The position numbers were made by a program, and so were the translations under genes. Below the pieces are notes generated by a model, which saw only the letters and a program-made list of their open reading frames with translations, made no database searches and was not told where the DNA came from. From assembly GCF_016746085.1 (NCBI RefSeq), contig NZ_JAERTZ010000025.1:1-64000 (forward strand): 64,000 nt of DNA. The letters are read 5' to 3'. This document shows positions 7,675 to 16,689 of this stretch, piece after piece. The DNA is from Zobellella iuensis. Its GTDB lineage: Bacteria > Pseudomonadota > Gammaproteobacteria > Enterobacterales > Aeromonadaceae. Position 1 is the stretch's first letter. Every line of letters begins with the position of its first letter.

Positions 7675-8772
7675 ATGACGGCAGGCAATATCGGCCAGTG
7701 GTGTGAACGGCATAAAAAATGGGGTTGGTGGCTGCTGGTGCTGGCCCTGGCCTTGTTCTGGCTGTGGCGGGGCGAGCTGTACCGGGCCAGGGCCGAGGCG
7801 CCACAACCACAGGCGCCCGTTGCGGTTGCCGGGCCCAGCGTCGAGGTGACCTGGCTCGAGGCCGAGCCCTACCAGCCCCATATCCTGCTCCAGGGCCAGT
7901 TGCTGCCCCACCGCCAGGTGGTGCTGCGCGCCCGGCTCGGTGCCGCCGTCACCACCCTGCCGCAACTGGGGCAGGCGGTGGCGGAGGGCGACACCCTGCT
8001 CGCCCTGAGCGAGGACGAGCGCCGCGCCAACCTGGCCAGGGCCCAGGCCGAGCTGGCGCTGCGCCAGGCGGAAGTGGCGGCGGCCGAGCGCCTGCGCCGC
8101 AACAATCTGGTGTCCGAAACCGACTACCTGGGCCTGAAGGCCGCCGCCGCCGCCGCCCGCGCCGGCCTGGAGGCGGCCCGGCTGGCGCTGGATCACACCC
8201 GCGTCACGGCGCCCTTTGCCGGCAGCGTCGACGCCCTGCCGGTGGAGCTGGGCGACTTCGTGCAGGCGGGAGATCCGCTGCTGACCCTGGTGGACGTTGC
8301 CTCACTCAAGCTGACGGCTCAGGTGCCCCAGCAACAGGTGGCACAGCTGCGGCCCGGCCTGCCGGTGACGGCGGTGCTGCTCGATGGCCGGGAGCTCGAG
8401 GGCGAGCTTACCTTTGTGGCCCGCAGTGCCGATTCCCAAACCCGCAGCTACGCCCTGGAGGCCCGGCTCGGCAACCCGCAACAGTGGCGGGTAGCCGGGG
8501 CCAGCGCCGGCCTGCGGATAGCGCTGCCGGCCCGGCCCGGCCATCGGCTGTCGCCGGCCCTGCTGGCCCTGGATGAACGGGGCCGGCCCGGCATCCGGGC
8601 GCTGGACGATCACAACCGGGTACGCTTTATGCCGGTGACCCTGCTCGCCATCACCCCGGAGCAGGCCTGGGTGGAGGGCCTGCCGGCGCGGGTGCGCCTC
8701 ATCAGCCGGGGCGCCGGGTTTGCGGTGGAAGGGGACGAGGTAAGGGTAGCCGAGCGGGAGCCGGCGGCATGA
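7675..8772 (+). CDS. RND efflux periplasmic adaptor (membrane fusion protein)
   Basis: 365 residues. It has one N-terminal membrane segment (about 16-33), then a lipoyl-like half motif, an alanine-rich alpha-helical hairpin (about 120-175), the second lipoyl half (DHTRVTAPFAGSVDALPVELGDFV), and a beta-barrel domain. It should join an RND pump to an outer-membrane channel. The stop overlaps the pump start (ATGA), so the two are co-translated. No lipobox is present, so it is anchored by the helix. No outer-membrane factor gene is nearby, so a TolC encoded elsewhere is assumed. Confidence 0.9.
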   Translation: MTAGNIGQWCERHKKWGWWLLVLALALFWLWRGELYRARAEAPQPQAPVAVAGPSVEVTWLEAEPYQPHILLQGQLLPHRQVVLRARLGAAVTTLPQLGQAVAEGDTLLALSEDERRANLARAQAELALRQAEVAAAERLRRNNLVSETDYLGLKAAAAAARAGLEAARLALDHTRVTAPFAGSVDALPVELGDFVQAGDPLLTLVDVASLKLTAQVPQQQVAQLRPGLPVTAVLLDGRELEGELTFVARSADSQTRSYALEARLGNPQQWRVAGASAGLRIALPARPGHRLSPALLALDERGRPGIRALDDHNRVRFMPVTLLAITPEQAWVEGLPARVRLISRGAGFAVEGDEVRVAEREPAA

Positions 8773-11700
8773 GGGCGCTGATCCAGGCGGCGGTGGAGCG
8801 CAGCCGCGCCACCCTGATGGCGTTTGTCTTCCTGCTGCTCGGCGGCTACGGCGCCTACCAGGCTATCCCCAAGGAAGCCAACCCGGACGTGACCATTCCC
8901 ATGATGTACGTGTCCATGGGGCTCGAAGGCATCAGCCCGGAAGACGCCGAGCGGCTGCTGGTGCGGCCCATGGAGCAGGAGCTGCGTACCCTGGTGGGCA
9001 TCAAGAAGATGAGCTCCACCGCCGGCGAGGGCCACGCCTCCGTGATGCTGGAGTTCGACGCCGGCTTCGATCCCAAACAGGCACTGCAGGAGGTGCGCGA
9101 AAAGGTGGATTCGGCGCGCAGCAAGCTGCCGGACGAGGCGGACGAGCCGGTGGTGCACGAGATCAACGTGGCGCTGTTCCCGGTGCTGTCGGTGGCGCTG
9201 TCGGGGCCTTTGTCCGAGGCGGAGCTGGTGATCCTCGCCCGCCGCCTGAAGGAGGAGATAGAAGGCATTCCCGAGGTGCTGGAGGTGGACATCGGCGGCG
9301 ACCGGGAAGACGTGCTGGAAATCCTGGTCGATCCCCAGGTGCTCGACAGCTACGGCATCGACTACAGCCAGCTGTTCAACCTGGTGTCGCGCAACAACCG
9401 GCTGGTGGCCGCCGGCAGCCTGGACACCGGCGCCGGCCGGCTGGCGGTGAAGGTACCGGGGGTGATAGAGGACCTGGACGACGTGCTCGGCCTGCCCATC
9501 AAGGTGGAGGGCGACCGGGTGGTCACCTTCGGCGACGTGGCCGTTATCCGCCGCGACTTCAAGGATCCCGCCGGCTTCGCCCGCATCAACGGCGAGCCCG
9601 GGGTGGTGCTGGAGGTGAGCAAGCGCGCCGGGGCCAACATCATCAACACCATCGCCCAGGTCAAGGCGCTGCTGGAGCAGGCGGGCCCGCTGCTGCCGGA
9701 GGGGGTGGAAGTCCACTACATCATGGATCAGTCGATCCAGATAGAAACCATGCTGTCGGACCTGCTCAACAACGTGCTCACCGCCGTGGTGCTGGTGCTT
9801 ATCCTGATCGTCGCCACCATGGGCCTGCGCTCGGCGGTGATGGTGGGCCTGACCATTCCCGGCGCCTTTCTCGCCGGCATCCTGGTGATCTGGGCCATCG
9901 GCTTCACCATGAACATCATAGTGCTGTTCTCGCTGATCCTGGTGGCCGGCATGCTGGTGGACGGCGCCATCGTGGTGTCGGAGCTGGCCGACCGCAACCT
10001 GCATGACGGCCAGCCCCCGGCGGATGCCTGGGTGAACGCCGCCCACCGCATGAGCTGGCCGGTGATCGCTTCCACCGCCACCACCCTGGCGGTGTTCGTG
10101 CCGCTGCTGTTCTGGCCCGGGGTGGTGGGGGAATTCATGAAGTACCTGCCCGCCACCGTTATCATCTGCCTGCTGGCCTCCCTGGCCATGGCGCTGGTGT
10201 TCCTGCCCACCATGGGCGGCGTGAGCCGGCACAGGCCCCGCTATACCCGGCCGGTAACCGTGCCCGGGCTCGAACTGTACCGGGCCGTGCTGAGCCGGCT
10301 GCTGCGCCGGCCCGGGCTGACCCTGGCCGGCACCCTGGCCATCATCGCGCTGATGTACGCCGCCTACGCCCGCTTCAACCACGGGGTGGAGTTCTTCCCC
10401 GATATCGAGCCGGACAGCGCCCAGTTGCAGGTGCGCGCCCGGGGCGATCTGTCGGTATACGAGAAGGACGCCATACTGCGCGAGGTGGAGCGGCGCCTGC
10501 AGGGGCTGACCGAGGTGAAGGCGCTCTACGCCCGCAGCTTCGCCATGGCCGACGGCCAGATGGGCACCGATGTGATCGGGGTGCTGCAGTTCCAGTTCAC
10601 CGACTGGCACCGGCGCCGCCCGGCCAGCGCCATCAAGGAGACCATGACCGGGCTGACCCGGGACATTCCCGGCGTGGTGCTGGAGTTTCGCGAGCAGCAG
10701 ATGGGGCCGGGAGCGGGCAAGCCGGTGGAGCTGCGGGTATCGGGCACCGACGAGCGCGCCCTGAGCGAGGCCACGGAGCGGATCCGCGCCGCCATGCTGG
10801 CCCTGGGCGGCTTTGCCGACATCGAGGACAACCGCGCCCTGCCGGGCATAGAGTGGCGTATCCGGGTCGACCGGGAGGCCGCCGCCCGCCTGGGCGCCGA
10901 CGTGCTGAGCGTGGGCAACGCGGTACAACTGGTGACCAATGGCTTGAAGCTGGCCAGCTATCGCCCCGAGGACGCCACCGACGAGGTGGACATCCGGGTG
11001 CGGCTGCCCCAGAGCTGGCGCTCCCTCGACCAGTTCTCGCGCCTGAGCCTGAACACCCAGCGCGGCCAGGTGCCGCTCAGCCACTTCGTGACCCTGAGCC
11101 CGGCGCCCAAAATCGGCACCCTGCACCGGGTGGACGGGCGGCGCACCATCACCATACAGGCGGACATCGCCGAGGGCTTCCGGCTGGACGAACGCTTGGC
11201 GGCCCTGGCGGGCAGCGGCATCGAGCTGCCGGCCGGGGTCGGCCTGGTGGTGGCGGGGGAGGACGCGGATCAGCGCGAGGCGGCCCAATTCCTCACCACC
11301 GCCTTCCTGGTGGCGGTGTTCCTGATGACGCTGATCCTGGTCACCCAGTTCAACAGCCTGTACCAGACCGCCCTGGTGCTGTCGGCCATCGTCTTTTCCA
11401 CCGCCGGGGTGCTGATGGGGCTGCTGCTCAACGGCCAGTCCTTCGGCATCGTCATGGTGGGCATGGGCATCATCGCCCTGGCCGGCATAGTGGTGAACAA
11501 CAATATCGTCTTGATCGATACCTACAACCAGCTGCGCGGCGAGGGCTTGGCGCCCTTCGAGGCGGCGCTGGAAACCGGCTGCCTGCGGCTGCGTCCGGTG
11601 CTGCTGACCGCCGTTACCACGGTGCTGGGGCTGATGCCCATGGTGCTGGGGGTGAACGTGGACCTGCTCGCTCCCAGCCTGGGCATAGGCGCGCCTTCGA

Positions 11701-11819
11701 CCCAGTGGTGGACCCAGCTTTCCAGCGCCATCGCCGGCGGCCTGAGCTTCGCCACCCTGCTGACCCTGCTGCTCACCCCATGCATGCTGGTGCTGGGCGC
11801 GGGCAGAAAGGCCCTTTGA
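8769..11819 (+). CDS. RND-type efflux transporter permease
   Basis: 1016 residues with the usual RND duplication: a membrane helix, a large periplasmic loop and a helix bundle, twice. It resembles the HAE-1 group in length and in AGIVVNNNIVLID of the second bundle. The first-bundle proton-relay motif reads GMLVDGAIVV (Asp398-Gly399), where AcrB has two adjacent Asp. It would expel small molecules using the proton gradient; substrates cannot be read from sequence. It overlaps the adaptor gene by 4 nt and ends 8 nt from the convergent TANGO2-like gene without an obvious terminator. Confidence 0.92.
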   Translation: MRALIQAAVERSRATLMAFVFLLLGGYGAYQAIPKEANPDVTIPMMYVSMGLEGISPEDAERLLVRPMEQELRTLVGIKKMSSTAGEGHASVMLEFDAGFDPKQALQEVREKVDSARSKLPDEADEPVVHEINVALFPVLSVALSGPLSEAELVILARRLKEEIEGIPEVLEVDIGGDREDVLEILVDPQVLDSYGIDYSQLFNLVSRNNRLVAAGSLDTGAGRLAVKVPGVIEDLDDVLGLPIKVEGDRVVTFGDVAVIRRDFKDPAGFARINGEPGVVLEVSKRAGANIINTIAQVKALLEQAGPLLPEGVEVHYIMDQSIQIETMLSDLLNNVLTAVVLVLILIVATMGLRSAVMVGLTIPGAFLAGILVIWAIGFTMNIIVLFSLILVAGMLVDGAIVVSELADRNLHDGQPPADAWVNAAHRMSWPVIASTATTLAVFVPLLFWPGVVGEFMKYLPATVIICLLASLAMALVFLPTMGGVSRHRPRYTRPVTVPGLELYRAVLSRLLRRPGLTLAGTLAIIALMYAAYARFNHGVEFFPDIEPDSAQLQVRARGDLSVYEKDAILREVERRLQGLTEVKALYARSFAMADGQMGTDVIGVLQFQFTDWHRRRPASAIKETMTGLTRDIPGVVLEFREQQMGPGAGKPVELRVSGTDERALSEATERIRAAMLALGGFADIEDNRALPGIEWRIRVDREAAARLGADVLSVGNAVQLVTNGLKLASYRPEDATDEVDIRVRLPQSWRSLDQFSRLSLNTQRGQVPLSHFVTLSPAPKIGTLHRVDGRRTITIQADIAEGFRLDERLAALAGSGIELPAGVGLVVAGEDADQREAAQFLTTAFLVAVFLMTLILVTQFNSLYQTALVLSAIVFSTAGVLMGLLLNGQSFGIVMVGMGIIALAGIVVNNNIVLIDTYNQLRGEGLAPFEAALETGCLRLRPVLLTAVTTVLGLMPMVLGVNVDLLAPSLGIGAPSTQWWTQLSSAIAGGLSFATLLTLLLTPCMLVLGAGRKAL

Positions 11820-11827
11820 CATGGACC

Positions 11828-12655
11828 CTAGGGTAAGCCCACCACCTGCCCGGAGGCCGGCTCGGCTTTCTTTCGGAGCGACAATTGCAGCCGGCGCACC
11901 CTGTCAGGCTGCAGTGCCCGCCCCTGGCGCTCGTCGTTGAAGCCCAGCTCCACCACGCTCAGGCTGCCGTCGGCCGCCAGGCTCACCAGGGTCTGGGCCC
12001 GGGTGCCGTAGCCGGGGTGCACGATAAACACCGCCGACAGCGCCCGCTCCCACTCGCGGCTGATGCCGGTGTCCGGCAAAGCCTCGTCCGCCGCCCTCCC
12101 CTTGTCGCCCAGCAGGGCCAGGGCCTCGGCTTCGCTATGATCCGTGGCAAGGGCCGCCAAGCCCTGCTTCAGCCGCTCCACCTTGGGCCAGGGGCTGTCC
12201 AGCACGGCGTTGGACAGGCCATAAAGCCCGGGCGCCAGCGGGCGGGCGTCGGCGCCTTCGCGGTTGCCGCCGTACCAGAGTTCCCCGCCGATCAGATCCC
12301 CCACCAGCAGGTTGAAGCCCTGGTAGCCATGGCGCCGGGCCATCACCCCCGCCATATAGTCCTGCGGGCTCAGGCTGCCGGCCAGAAAATCCGCCACCAG
12401 CTCGCCCCGGGAGCGGGCCGCCGCCAGGGGCGCGGCCCGGCCGTCCCTGTGGTTGGTGATGGCGGCGAAGCGGCCGCCGCGCGTCAGCCCCAGCCAGCTG
12501 CCGCCCGCCTGCAGATCCCGCCCGCCCCAGATATGGGGATGATCCGGCCACCACTGGGCCGGGGCCGTGGGTCGGTCGTAGAATTCGTCACGGTTGGCAA
12601 GCAGCAGCAGCGGGCGTCGGCCTCCCGGCTGCCAGGAAAAGGCGATAAGGCACAA
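11828..12655 (-). CDS. TANGO2/NRDE-family protein
   Basis: 275 residues if started at TTG 12655, which gives the family start M-CLIAFSWQP after a GAGG ribosome site; the frame stays open further upstream. The family signature LLLANRDEFYDRPTAPAQWW (about residues 14-33) is complete, followed by GGRDLQAGGSWLG and FAAITNHRDGRA. These are Ntn-hydrolase-like proteins linked to haem trafficking in eukaryotes; the bacterial role is unsettled. It is cytoplasmic. Its 3' end contains a 22-bp stretch repeated exactly near 29979. Confidence 0.88.
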   Translation of the reverse strand: MCLIAFSWQPGGRRPLLLLANRDEFYDRPTAPAQWWPDHPHIWGGRDLQAGGSWLGLTRGGRFAAITNHRDGRAAPLAAARSRGELVADFLAGSLSPQDYMAGVMARRHGYQGFNLLVGDLIGGELWYGGNREGADARPLAPGLYGLSNAVLDSPWPKVERLKQGLAALATDHSEAEALALLGDKGRAADEALPDTGISREWERALSAVFIVHPGYGTRAQTLVSLAADGSLSVVELGFNDERQGRALQPDRVRRLQLSLRKKAEPASGQVVGLP

Positions 12656-12797
12656 GGTGCGGTTCCTCGGTTCGGTGGCGTTGCCCCCTACCTTACCCCC
12701 GGGCAAGGAGAGACACCAGTTCGGCCGCGTCGACGTTTGGGCACGGACCGGTCAAAGAACGTCAGACCTTGCTCTTCGGCATGGCTGTTTAATCGTC

Positions 12798-12863
12798 GTC
12801 ACCTCCGCGCAGGCGGAGGTCCATGGCCGCCAGCACTGGACTCCCGCCTTCATGGGAGTGACA
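12798..12863 (-). repeat. Family B two-hairpin repeat, copy 1
   Basis: Two strong hairpins, ACCTCCGC/GCGGAGGT (12801-12820) and ACTCCC/GGGAGT (12840-12859), have the same order and sequence, in opposite orientation, as 41831-41893. It resembles the REP-like elements built on CCCGCGAAGGCGGG that are scattered through many proteobacteria. Confidence 0.8.
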
Positions 12864-12890
12864 GCAAGGATCTCCGACCATGCCGGCAGC

Positions 12891-13736
12891 CTAAGGCGGC
12901 CCGGGCTCATCGTTTCTCACCCGCAGGAAGCTGGCAAAGCGGGGCAGGCCGGTGGCGGTTTCGCCCCGGTGGCGGTAGCTGACGGTGCTGCCCGGTGCCG
13001 GCGGCCGGCGGCGCTGCTCGTCGCTGAAGCCGGTGCCCAGCCGGAAGCGCCGGCCGTCCGGGGTTTCCACCAGCAGCGCCCCCAGCATGCCTGCATATTT
13101 GCCCTGGCCGGGCAGGTGCGCCAGCACCACCGCCTCGGCGTCCTGCCGGCGGGTGAGCTTGAGCAAATCCTCGTTGCGCCCCGGCAGGTAACGGCTTTGG
13201 CGGTGGCGCAGCATCAGCCCCTCCCCGCCGCCGGCTTCCACTTCCGCCAGCCAGGCCGCCAGCGCAGCCCGGTCCGGCACCAGTCGCTGCTCCACCAGCT
13301 CGAGGTGGGCCGAGGAAAGGGTGGCGAACAGGGCCTGCAGTGCCGAGAGCCGCGCCTCGAAGGGCAGCTCGCTCGCCGGCAGGTCGAACACCATAAAGCG
13401 CAGCTGGCGCCATTCATCCTCGATGGGCGTGAAACGGCGCACGGCGGCGGACACGTCGTTGAAGCGGCCCCGTCCCAGCCACAGCTCGCCGTCGAGCGGG
13501 GTGGCGGGAAAGCCGGCCAGGAACCAGTCCGGCGCCGAGAAGCGGTGGCCGCCGCGGGACAGCAGCTCGCGGCCGTTCCAGTAGGCGCGCACCCCGTCGA
13601 GCTTTTCGCTCACCCGGTAGAGGGCCGTGTCCTGTTGTTGATACAGCCCCGCCAGTTGCAGCGGTGGGGGCGTGAGCGCCTGGGCCTCGGTGGCGACCCA
13701 CACCAGCCCCAGGGGCAGCAGCAATGCATGTTTCAT
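12891..13736 (-). CDS. ligE: Periplasmic ATP-dependent DNA ligase (LigE type)
   Basis: 281 residues from ATG 13736, preceded by GGAGGA. A signal peptide (MKHALLLPLG...ATEAQA) predicts export. Ligase motifs follow: I SEKLDGVRAYW with adenylated Lys45, III LDGELWLGRGRF, IV EGLMLRH, V LLKLTRRQDAEAVV, then a short OB domain. It is the minimal LigE family (no extra DNA-binding domains), which seals nicks in duplex DNA with ATP and has been proposed to act on incoming or extracellular DNA in competent or biofilm bacteria. No competence genes adjoin it. Confidence 0.92.
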   Translation of the reverse strand: MKHALLLPLGLVWVATEAQALTPPPLQLAGLYQQQDTALYRVSEKLDGVRAYWNGRELLSRGGHRFSAPDWFLAGFPATPLDGELWLGRGRFNDVSAAVRRFTPIEDEWRQLRFMVFDLPASELPFEARLSALQALFATLSSAHLELVEQRLVPDRAALAAWLAEVEAGGGEGLMLRHRQSRYLPGRNEDLLKLTRRQDAEAVVLAHLPGQGKYAGMLGALLVETPDGRRFRLGTGFSDEQRRRPPAPGSTVSYRHRGETATGLPRFASFLRVRNDEPGPP

Positions 13737-13825
13737 AGCGGTTCCTCCCTGCCTGCAACCAAGCATAGGCGGGCGCTTGCCCCCTTGGCCCCTTTTGCAG
13801 CCAGAATCCCCCCAAGGGAGTAAGC

Positions 13826-15034
13826 CTAACGCTCCTGGTCCGGCACCACCGTTGCCGGGCGGGCCGCAACCCAGCCGAAGCAGGCCTGGAAGAATTGCAA
13901 CGCCAGCATGGTGACCAGGGCCCACTGCCAGGCGCCGCTGATATCCCGCAGCAAACCGAGGGAGAAGGGCCCCAGGGCCGCCAGCAGGTAGCCGATGCTC
14001 TGGGCCATGGCGGAAAGCGCCGTGGCCTGGGCGGTGTTGGCGGCCCGCAGCACGAAGAACGACAGCGCCAGACTGAGCGAGCTGCCGCAACCCATGCCGA
14101 TAAGCGAGGCCCACAACAGGGGGGCCGCCGCCGGTTGCCACCACAGGCCGGCCACCCCGGTGAAGGAGGCGGCGAAAATCCCCAGCACCAGCAGGCGCTG
14201 GCTGCGCATCTTGGCCGCCAGTATGGGCACGAACAGGTTGAAGGGGATGCTCACCAGGTTGATCAGGGCGGTGGCGGTGCCGGCCTGGTGGGCGTCCAGG
14301 CCGCTTTCCAGCAGGATCTTGGGCAGCCAGGTGGCCATGGAATAGAAGTAGAAGGACTGCAACCCCATGTAGAGGGTGATGGCCCAGGCCATTTTGTCCC
14401 GCCACAGGCTGACCCGCACCGGATTGCTGGGCCGGCCCACCCCTTGCACCCGGAGCATGGGCAACCAGAACAGCAGGCAGAACAGGGGCAGCAGCGCCCA
14501 CAGCGCCACCGGATAGCGCCAGCTGCCGAAGTGCTCCATCATCGGCACCGCCAGGTACACGCCCAGGCCCGCCCCCAGGCTGAGGGTCACCGAGTAGAGG
14601 CCGGTCATCAGCCCCACCTGGTGTGGAAAGAAGGACTTGACCAGGCCGGGGATCAGCACGTTGAGCACGGCGATGGCCGAGCCCAGCAGCAGGGTGCCGA
14701 GGATCACCAAGGGGAATTGCTCCGGCAGCCGCAAGGCGACGCCGGCGCTGATCACCAGCAGGCCGGCAATGGCCAGATGCTGGGGTGCCCAGCGCCGGGT
14801 CAGCCAGGGTACGCAAATGGACACGATACCGAAGCAGATCAGCGGCAGCGTGGTGAGCAGGCTGAAGGCACTGGCGCTGATGCCCAGCGCCTCGCGGATT
14901 TCCACCACCAGGGGGCCCACCACCACCAGGCCGCCGCGCAGGTTGGCGGCCGCCAGCATCAGCGCCGCGATGGCGAGGGCGGCAACGAGGGGACGACCGC
15001 GGAAGGGGCCGCCGGGCAGATTTTTTATTGTCAT
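13826..15034 (-). CDS. CynX/NimT-family MFS transporter
   Basis: 402 residues if started at ATG 15034 (ATG 15040 is also possible; TAAGG precedes both). About 12 hydrophobic helices. The first-helix sequence AAANLRGGLVVVGPLV is diagnostic of the CynX/NimT branch (cyanate or 2-nitroimidazole transporters). It is an inner-membrane carrier; the substrate is unknown. It lies 89 bp before ligE on the same strand but with no functional link. A longer open frame upstream to 15187 is judged untranslated leader because it lacks a ribosome site. Confidence 0.85.
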   Translation of the reverse strand: MTIKNLPGGPFRGRPLVAALAIAALMLAAANLRGGLVVVGPLVVEIREALGISASAFSLLTTLPLICFGIVSICVPWLTRRWAPQHLAIAGLLVISAGVALRLPEQFPLVILGTLLLGSAIAVLNVLIPGLVKSFFPHQVGLMTGLYSVTLSLGAGLGVYLAVPMMEHFGSWRYPVALWALLPLFCLLFWLPMLRVQGVGRPSNPVRVSLWRDKMAWAITLYMGLQSFYFYSMATWLPKILLESGLDAHQAGTATALINLVSIPFNLFVPILAAKMRSQRLLVLGIFAASFTGVAGLWWQPAAAPLLWASLIGMGCGSSLSLALSFFVLRAANTAQATALSAMAQSIGYLLAALGPFSLGLLRDISGAWQWALVTMLALQFFQACFGWVAARPATVVPDQER

Positions 15035-15265
15035 TATCATGGCCTTAGCAGGTGCCGATACCGGAAAACCAAAGGCAGCCAGGCCCGCAGGGGCCGGGAC
15101 CTCGGCATTGACTCGCCGGTTATCTTTTTGTCGGGCCCCCATGTTAGGAGCAGGCGTCGTTAAGGGCAAGCAACATAAAAATGCCATTTGTTTGACGCAA
15201 CCCCTGCTCTTGGCAGGGTTAAGCGGTTAATATTAATAAAGAAAGCCGTCATAGTTGGAAACTGT

Positions 15266-15856
15266 ATGCTGGATCCGAAAGAGATTACCGCCGTTATTCT
15301 TGCCGGAGGCGAAGGGCGCCGCATGAACGGTGCCGACAAGGGGTTGCTGCCGCTGTGGGGCAAGCCCTTGGTAATCCACGTGCTGGAACGGCTCAAGCCC
15401 CAGGTGGGAGAAGTATTGATCAACGCCAACCGCAACCTGGGCGAATACCGCAAGCTGGCGCCGGTGGTGCGGGACGACGGCTACGGCTATGTGGGCCCCC
15501 TGGCCGGGTTCGAGGCCGGGCTGACCCATGCGCCGAGCGAGTGGGTGCTGTTCGTGCCCTGCGACAGCCCCCTGGTGCCGCGCGACCTGGCCAGGCGGCT
15601 GTGCGGCGCCGTGCAGCGCCACGATCAGATAGCGGTGGTGGACGACGGCACCCAGCTGCACGCCGCCACCGCCCTGCTGCACCAGTCGCTGCTGCCTTCC
15701 CTGTGCAACTACCTGGATGGCGGCGACCGCAAGCTGCAACTGTGGTATGAACGCCACCAGCTGGTGCCGGTGGACTTCAGCGACGAGGCCGAGGCCTTTT
15801 TCAACCTCAATACCAGCGAGGCGCTGGCCCTGCTGGAGCAAAAAGGAAGGGGCTGA
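15266..15856 (+). CDS. mobA: Molybdenum cofactor guanylyltransferase MobA
   Basis: 196 residues from ATG 15266, close to E. coli MobA (194). The nucleotidyltransferase P-loop-like motif LAGGEGRRMNGADKG, the PLWGKPL segment and the metal site VPCDSPLVP are visible. It joins GMP to molybdopterin to make bis-MGD for DMSO-reductase-type enzymes, so the cell should use molybdoenzymes such as nitrate or formate oxidoreductases. The upstream in-frame extension to 15188 lacks family similarity. mobB does not follow. Confidence 0.93.
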   Translation: MLDPKEITAVILAGGEGRRMNGADKGLLPLWGKPLVIHVLERLKPQVGEVLINANRNLGEYRKLAPVVRDDGYGYVGPLAGFEAGLTHAPSEWVLFVPCDSPLVPRDLARRLCGAVQRHDQIAVVDDGTQLHAATALLHQSLLPSLCNYLDGGDRKLQLWYERHQLVPVDFSDEAEAFFNLNTSEALALLEQKGRG

Positions 15857-15863
15857 GCCCTCT

Positions 15864-15893
15864 GCCCTGGATGCCCGCCTTCGCGGGCAAGAC
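15864..15893 (-). repeat. Family B half-unit hairpin after mobA
   Basis: TGCCCGC-CTTC-GCGGGCA flanked by CCTGGA matches, on the opposite strand, the half-unit at 28824-28854. It may also act as the mobA transcript-end hairpin. Confidence 0.6.
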
Positions 15894-15922
15894 GGCGGTC
15901 GGGGCTGAGTCGCCCCTGCCCC

Positions 15923-16483
15923 TTACTGCTGGCCGAAATGGCGCACGAACCGGGCCGGATCCCGCTCCGGCAGCTTGCGCACTTCCACCAGGGGGGTGCC
16001 CAGGTACAAAAAGCCCACCAGTTGATCCTGCCCGCCCAGGCCGAGCCGGCTGTGAACGGAACGATCGAAGATAAACCAGCCGGAGCGCCAGATGCCGTTG
16101 AAGCCCTGGGCCTGGGCCGCCATCTGCATCGCCATCAGGGCGCAGCCGGCGGACAGTTGCTGCTCCAGTTCGGGCACCTTGTCGTGGGGTTGTACCTTGG
16201 CGGCCACGGCAATCACCATGGGCGCGCGCAGGGGAGCGTTGCGGGCCTTGTCCACCGCCTCGGGTGCCTCGCCCCTGGCCTCGGCGGCCGAGGCGAGAAT
16301 GTCTCCCAGCCGGTCGCGCTGCTCACCGGTAAAGACGATAAACTCCCAGGGCGTCAGCGCCGCATGATCCGGGGCACGCAGCCCGGCCTTGAAAATGGTG
16401 TCCAGTTGCTCGCCCGCCGGGGCCGGCTCGGCCAGGCGGGGGCAGGAATGGCGGTTCAGTAACAGTTCCAGTGCGTCCATCAT
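15923..16483 (-). CDS. YdjA-type nitroreductase
   Basis: 186 residues; the true start is probably the second ATG (16480) given GGAG spacing. Compact FMN-dependent nitroreductase fold: RHSCPRL near the N-terminus binds FMN phosphate, followed by RAPDHAALTPWEFIVF and NGIWRSGWF. The length matches E. coli YdjA (183). It would reduce nitro compounds or quinones with NAD(P)H; the natural substrate is unknown. It is convergent with mobA. Confidence 0.88.
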   Translation of the reverse strand: MMDALELLLNRHSCPRLAEPAPAGEQLDTIFKAGLRAPDHAALTPWEFIVFTGEQRDRLGDILASAAEARGEAPEAVDKARNAPLRAPMVIAVAAKVQPHDKVPELEQQLSAGCALMAMQMAAQAQGFNGIWRSGWFIFDRSVHSRLGLGGQDQLVGFLYLGTPLVEVRKLPERDPARFVRHFGQQ

Positions 16484-16661
16484 TTCACTCCAGATTGCGA
16501 TGGCGCTACCTTAGCAGCCGGCCGGAACGGAGCAAAGCAAAAAAGAGGCATTCTCAAATGGCCGCCTCCGGCGCGGGGGTTCGGTCGAAGACATCCGCCC
16601 CTTGGGCTGCCGAGTGACACCGGGAGCGGCCGTAGCTCCATTGCCAGGATCGCCATACGAA

Positions 16662-16685
16662 AAAGCCCCGCCGGAGCGGGGCTTT
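16662..16685 (-). terminator. Terminator of purEK
   Basis: The stem AAAGCCCCGC/GCGGGGCTTT with loop CGGA starts 5 nt beyond the purK stop. It is flanked by A and T runs, so it is likely bidirectional. Confidence 0.88.
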
Positions 16686-16689
16686 GGGC

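Noticed and set aside
8610..11822. A 1070-codon open frame antisense to the RND permease
   Set aside because: Histidine/glutamine-rich translation with no family motif; a shadow of a real gene with strong GC3 bias.
16572..16635. A possible degenerate family A repeat upstream of the purK terminator
   Set aside because: Only about ten bases (TTCGGTCGAA) match in reverse orientation and neither hairpin is intact, so I did not list it as a copy.
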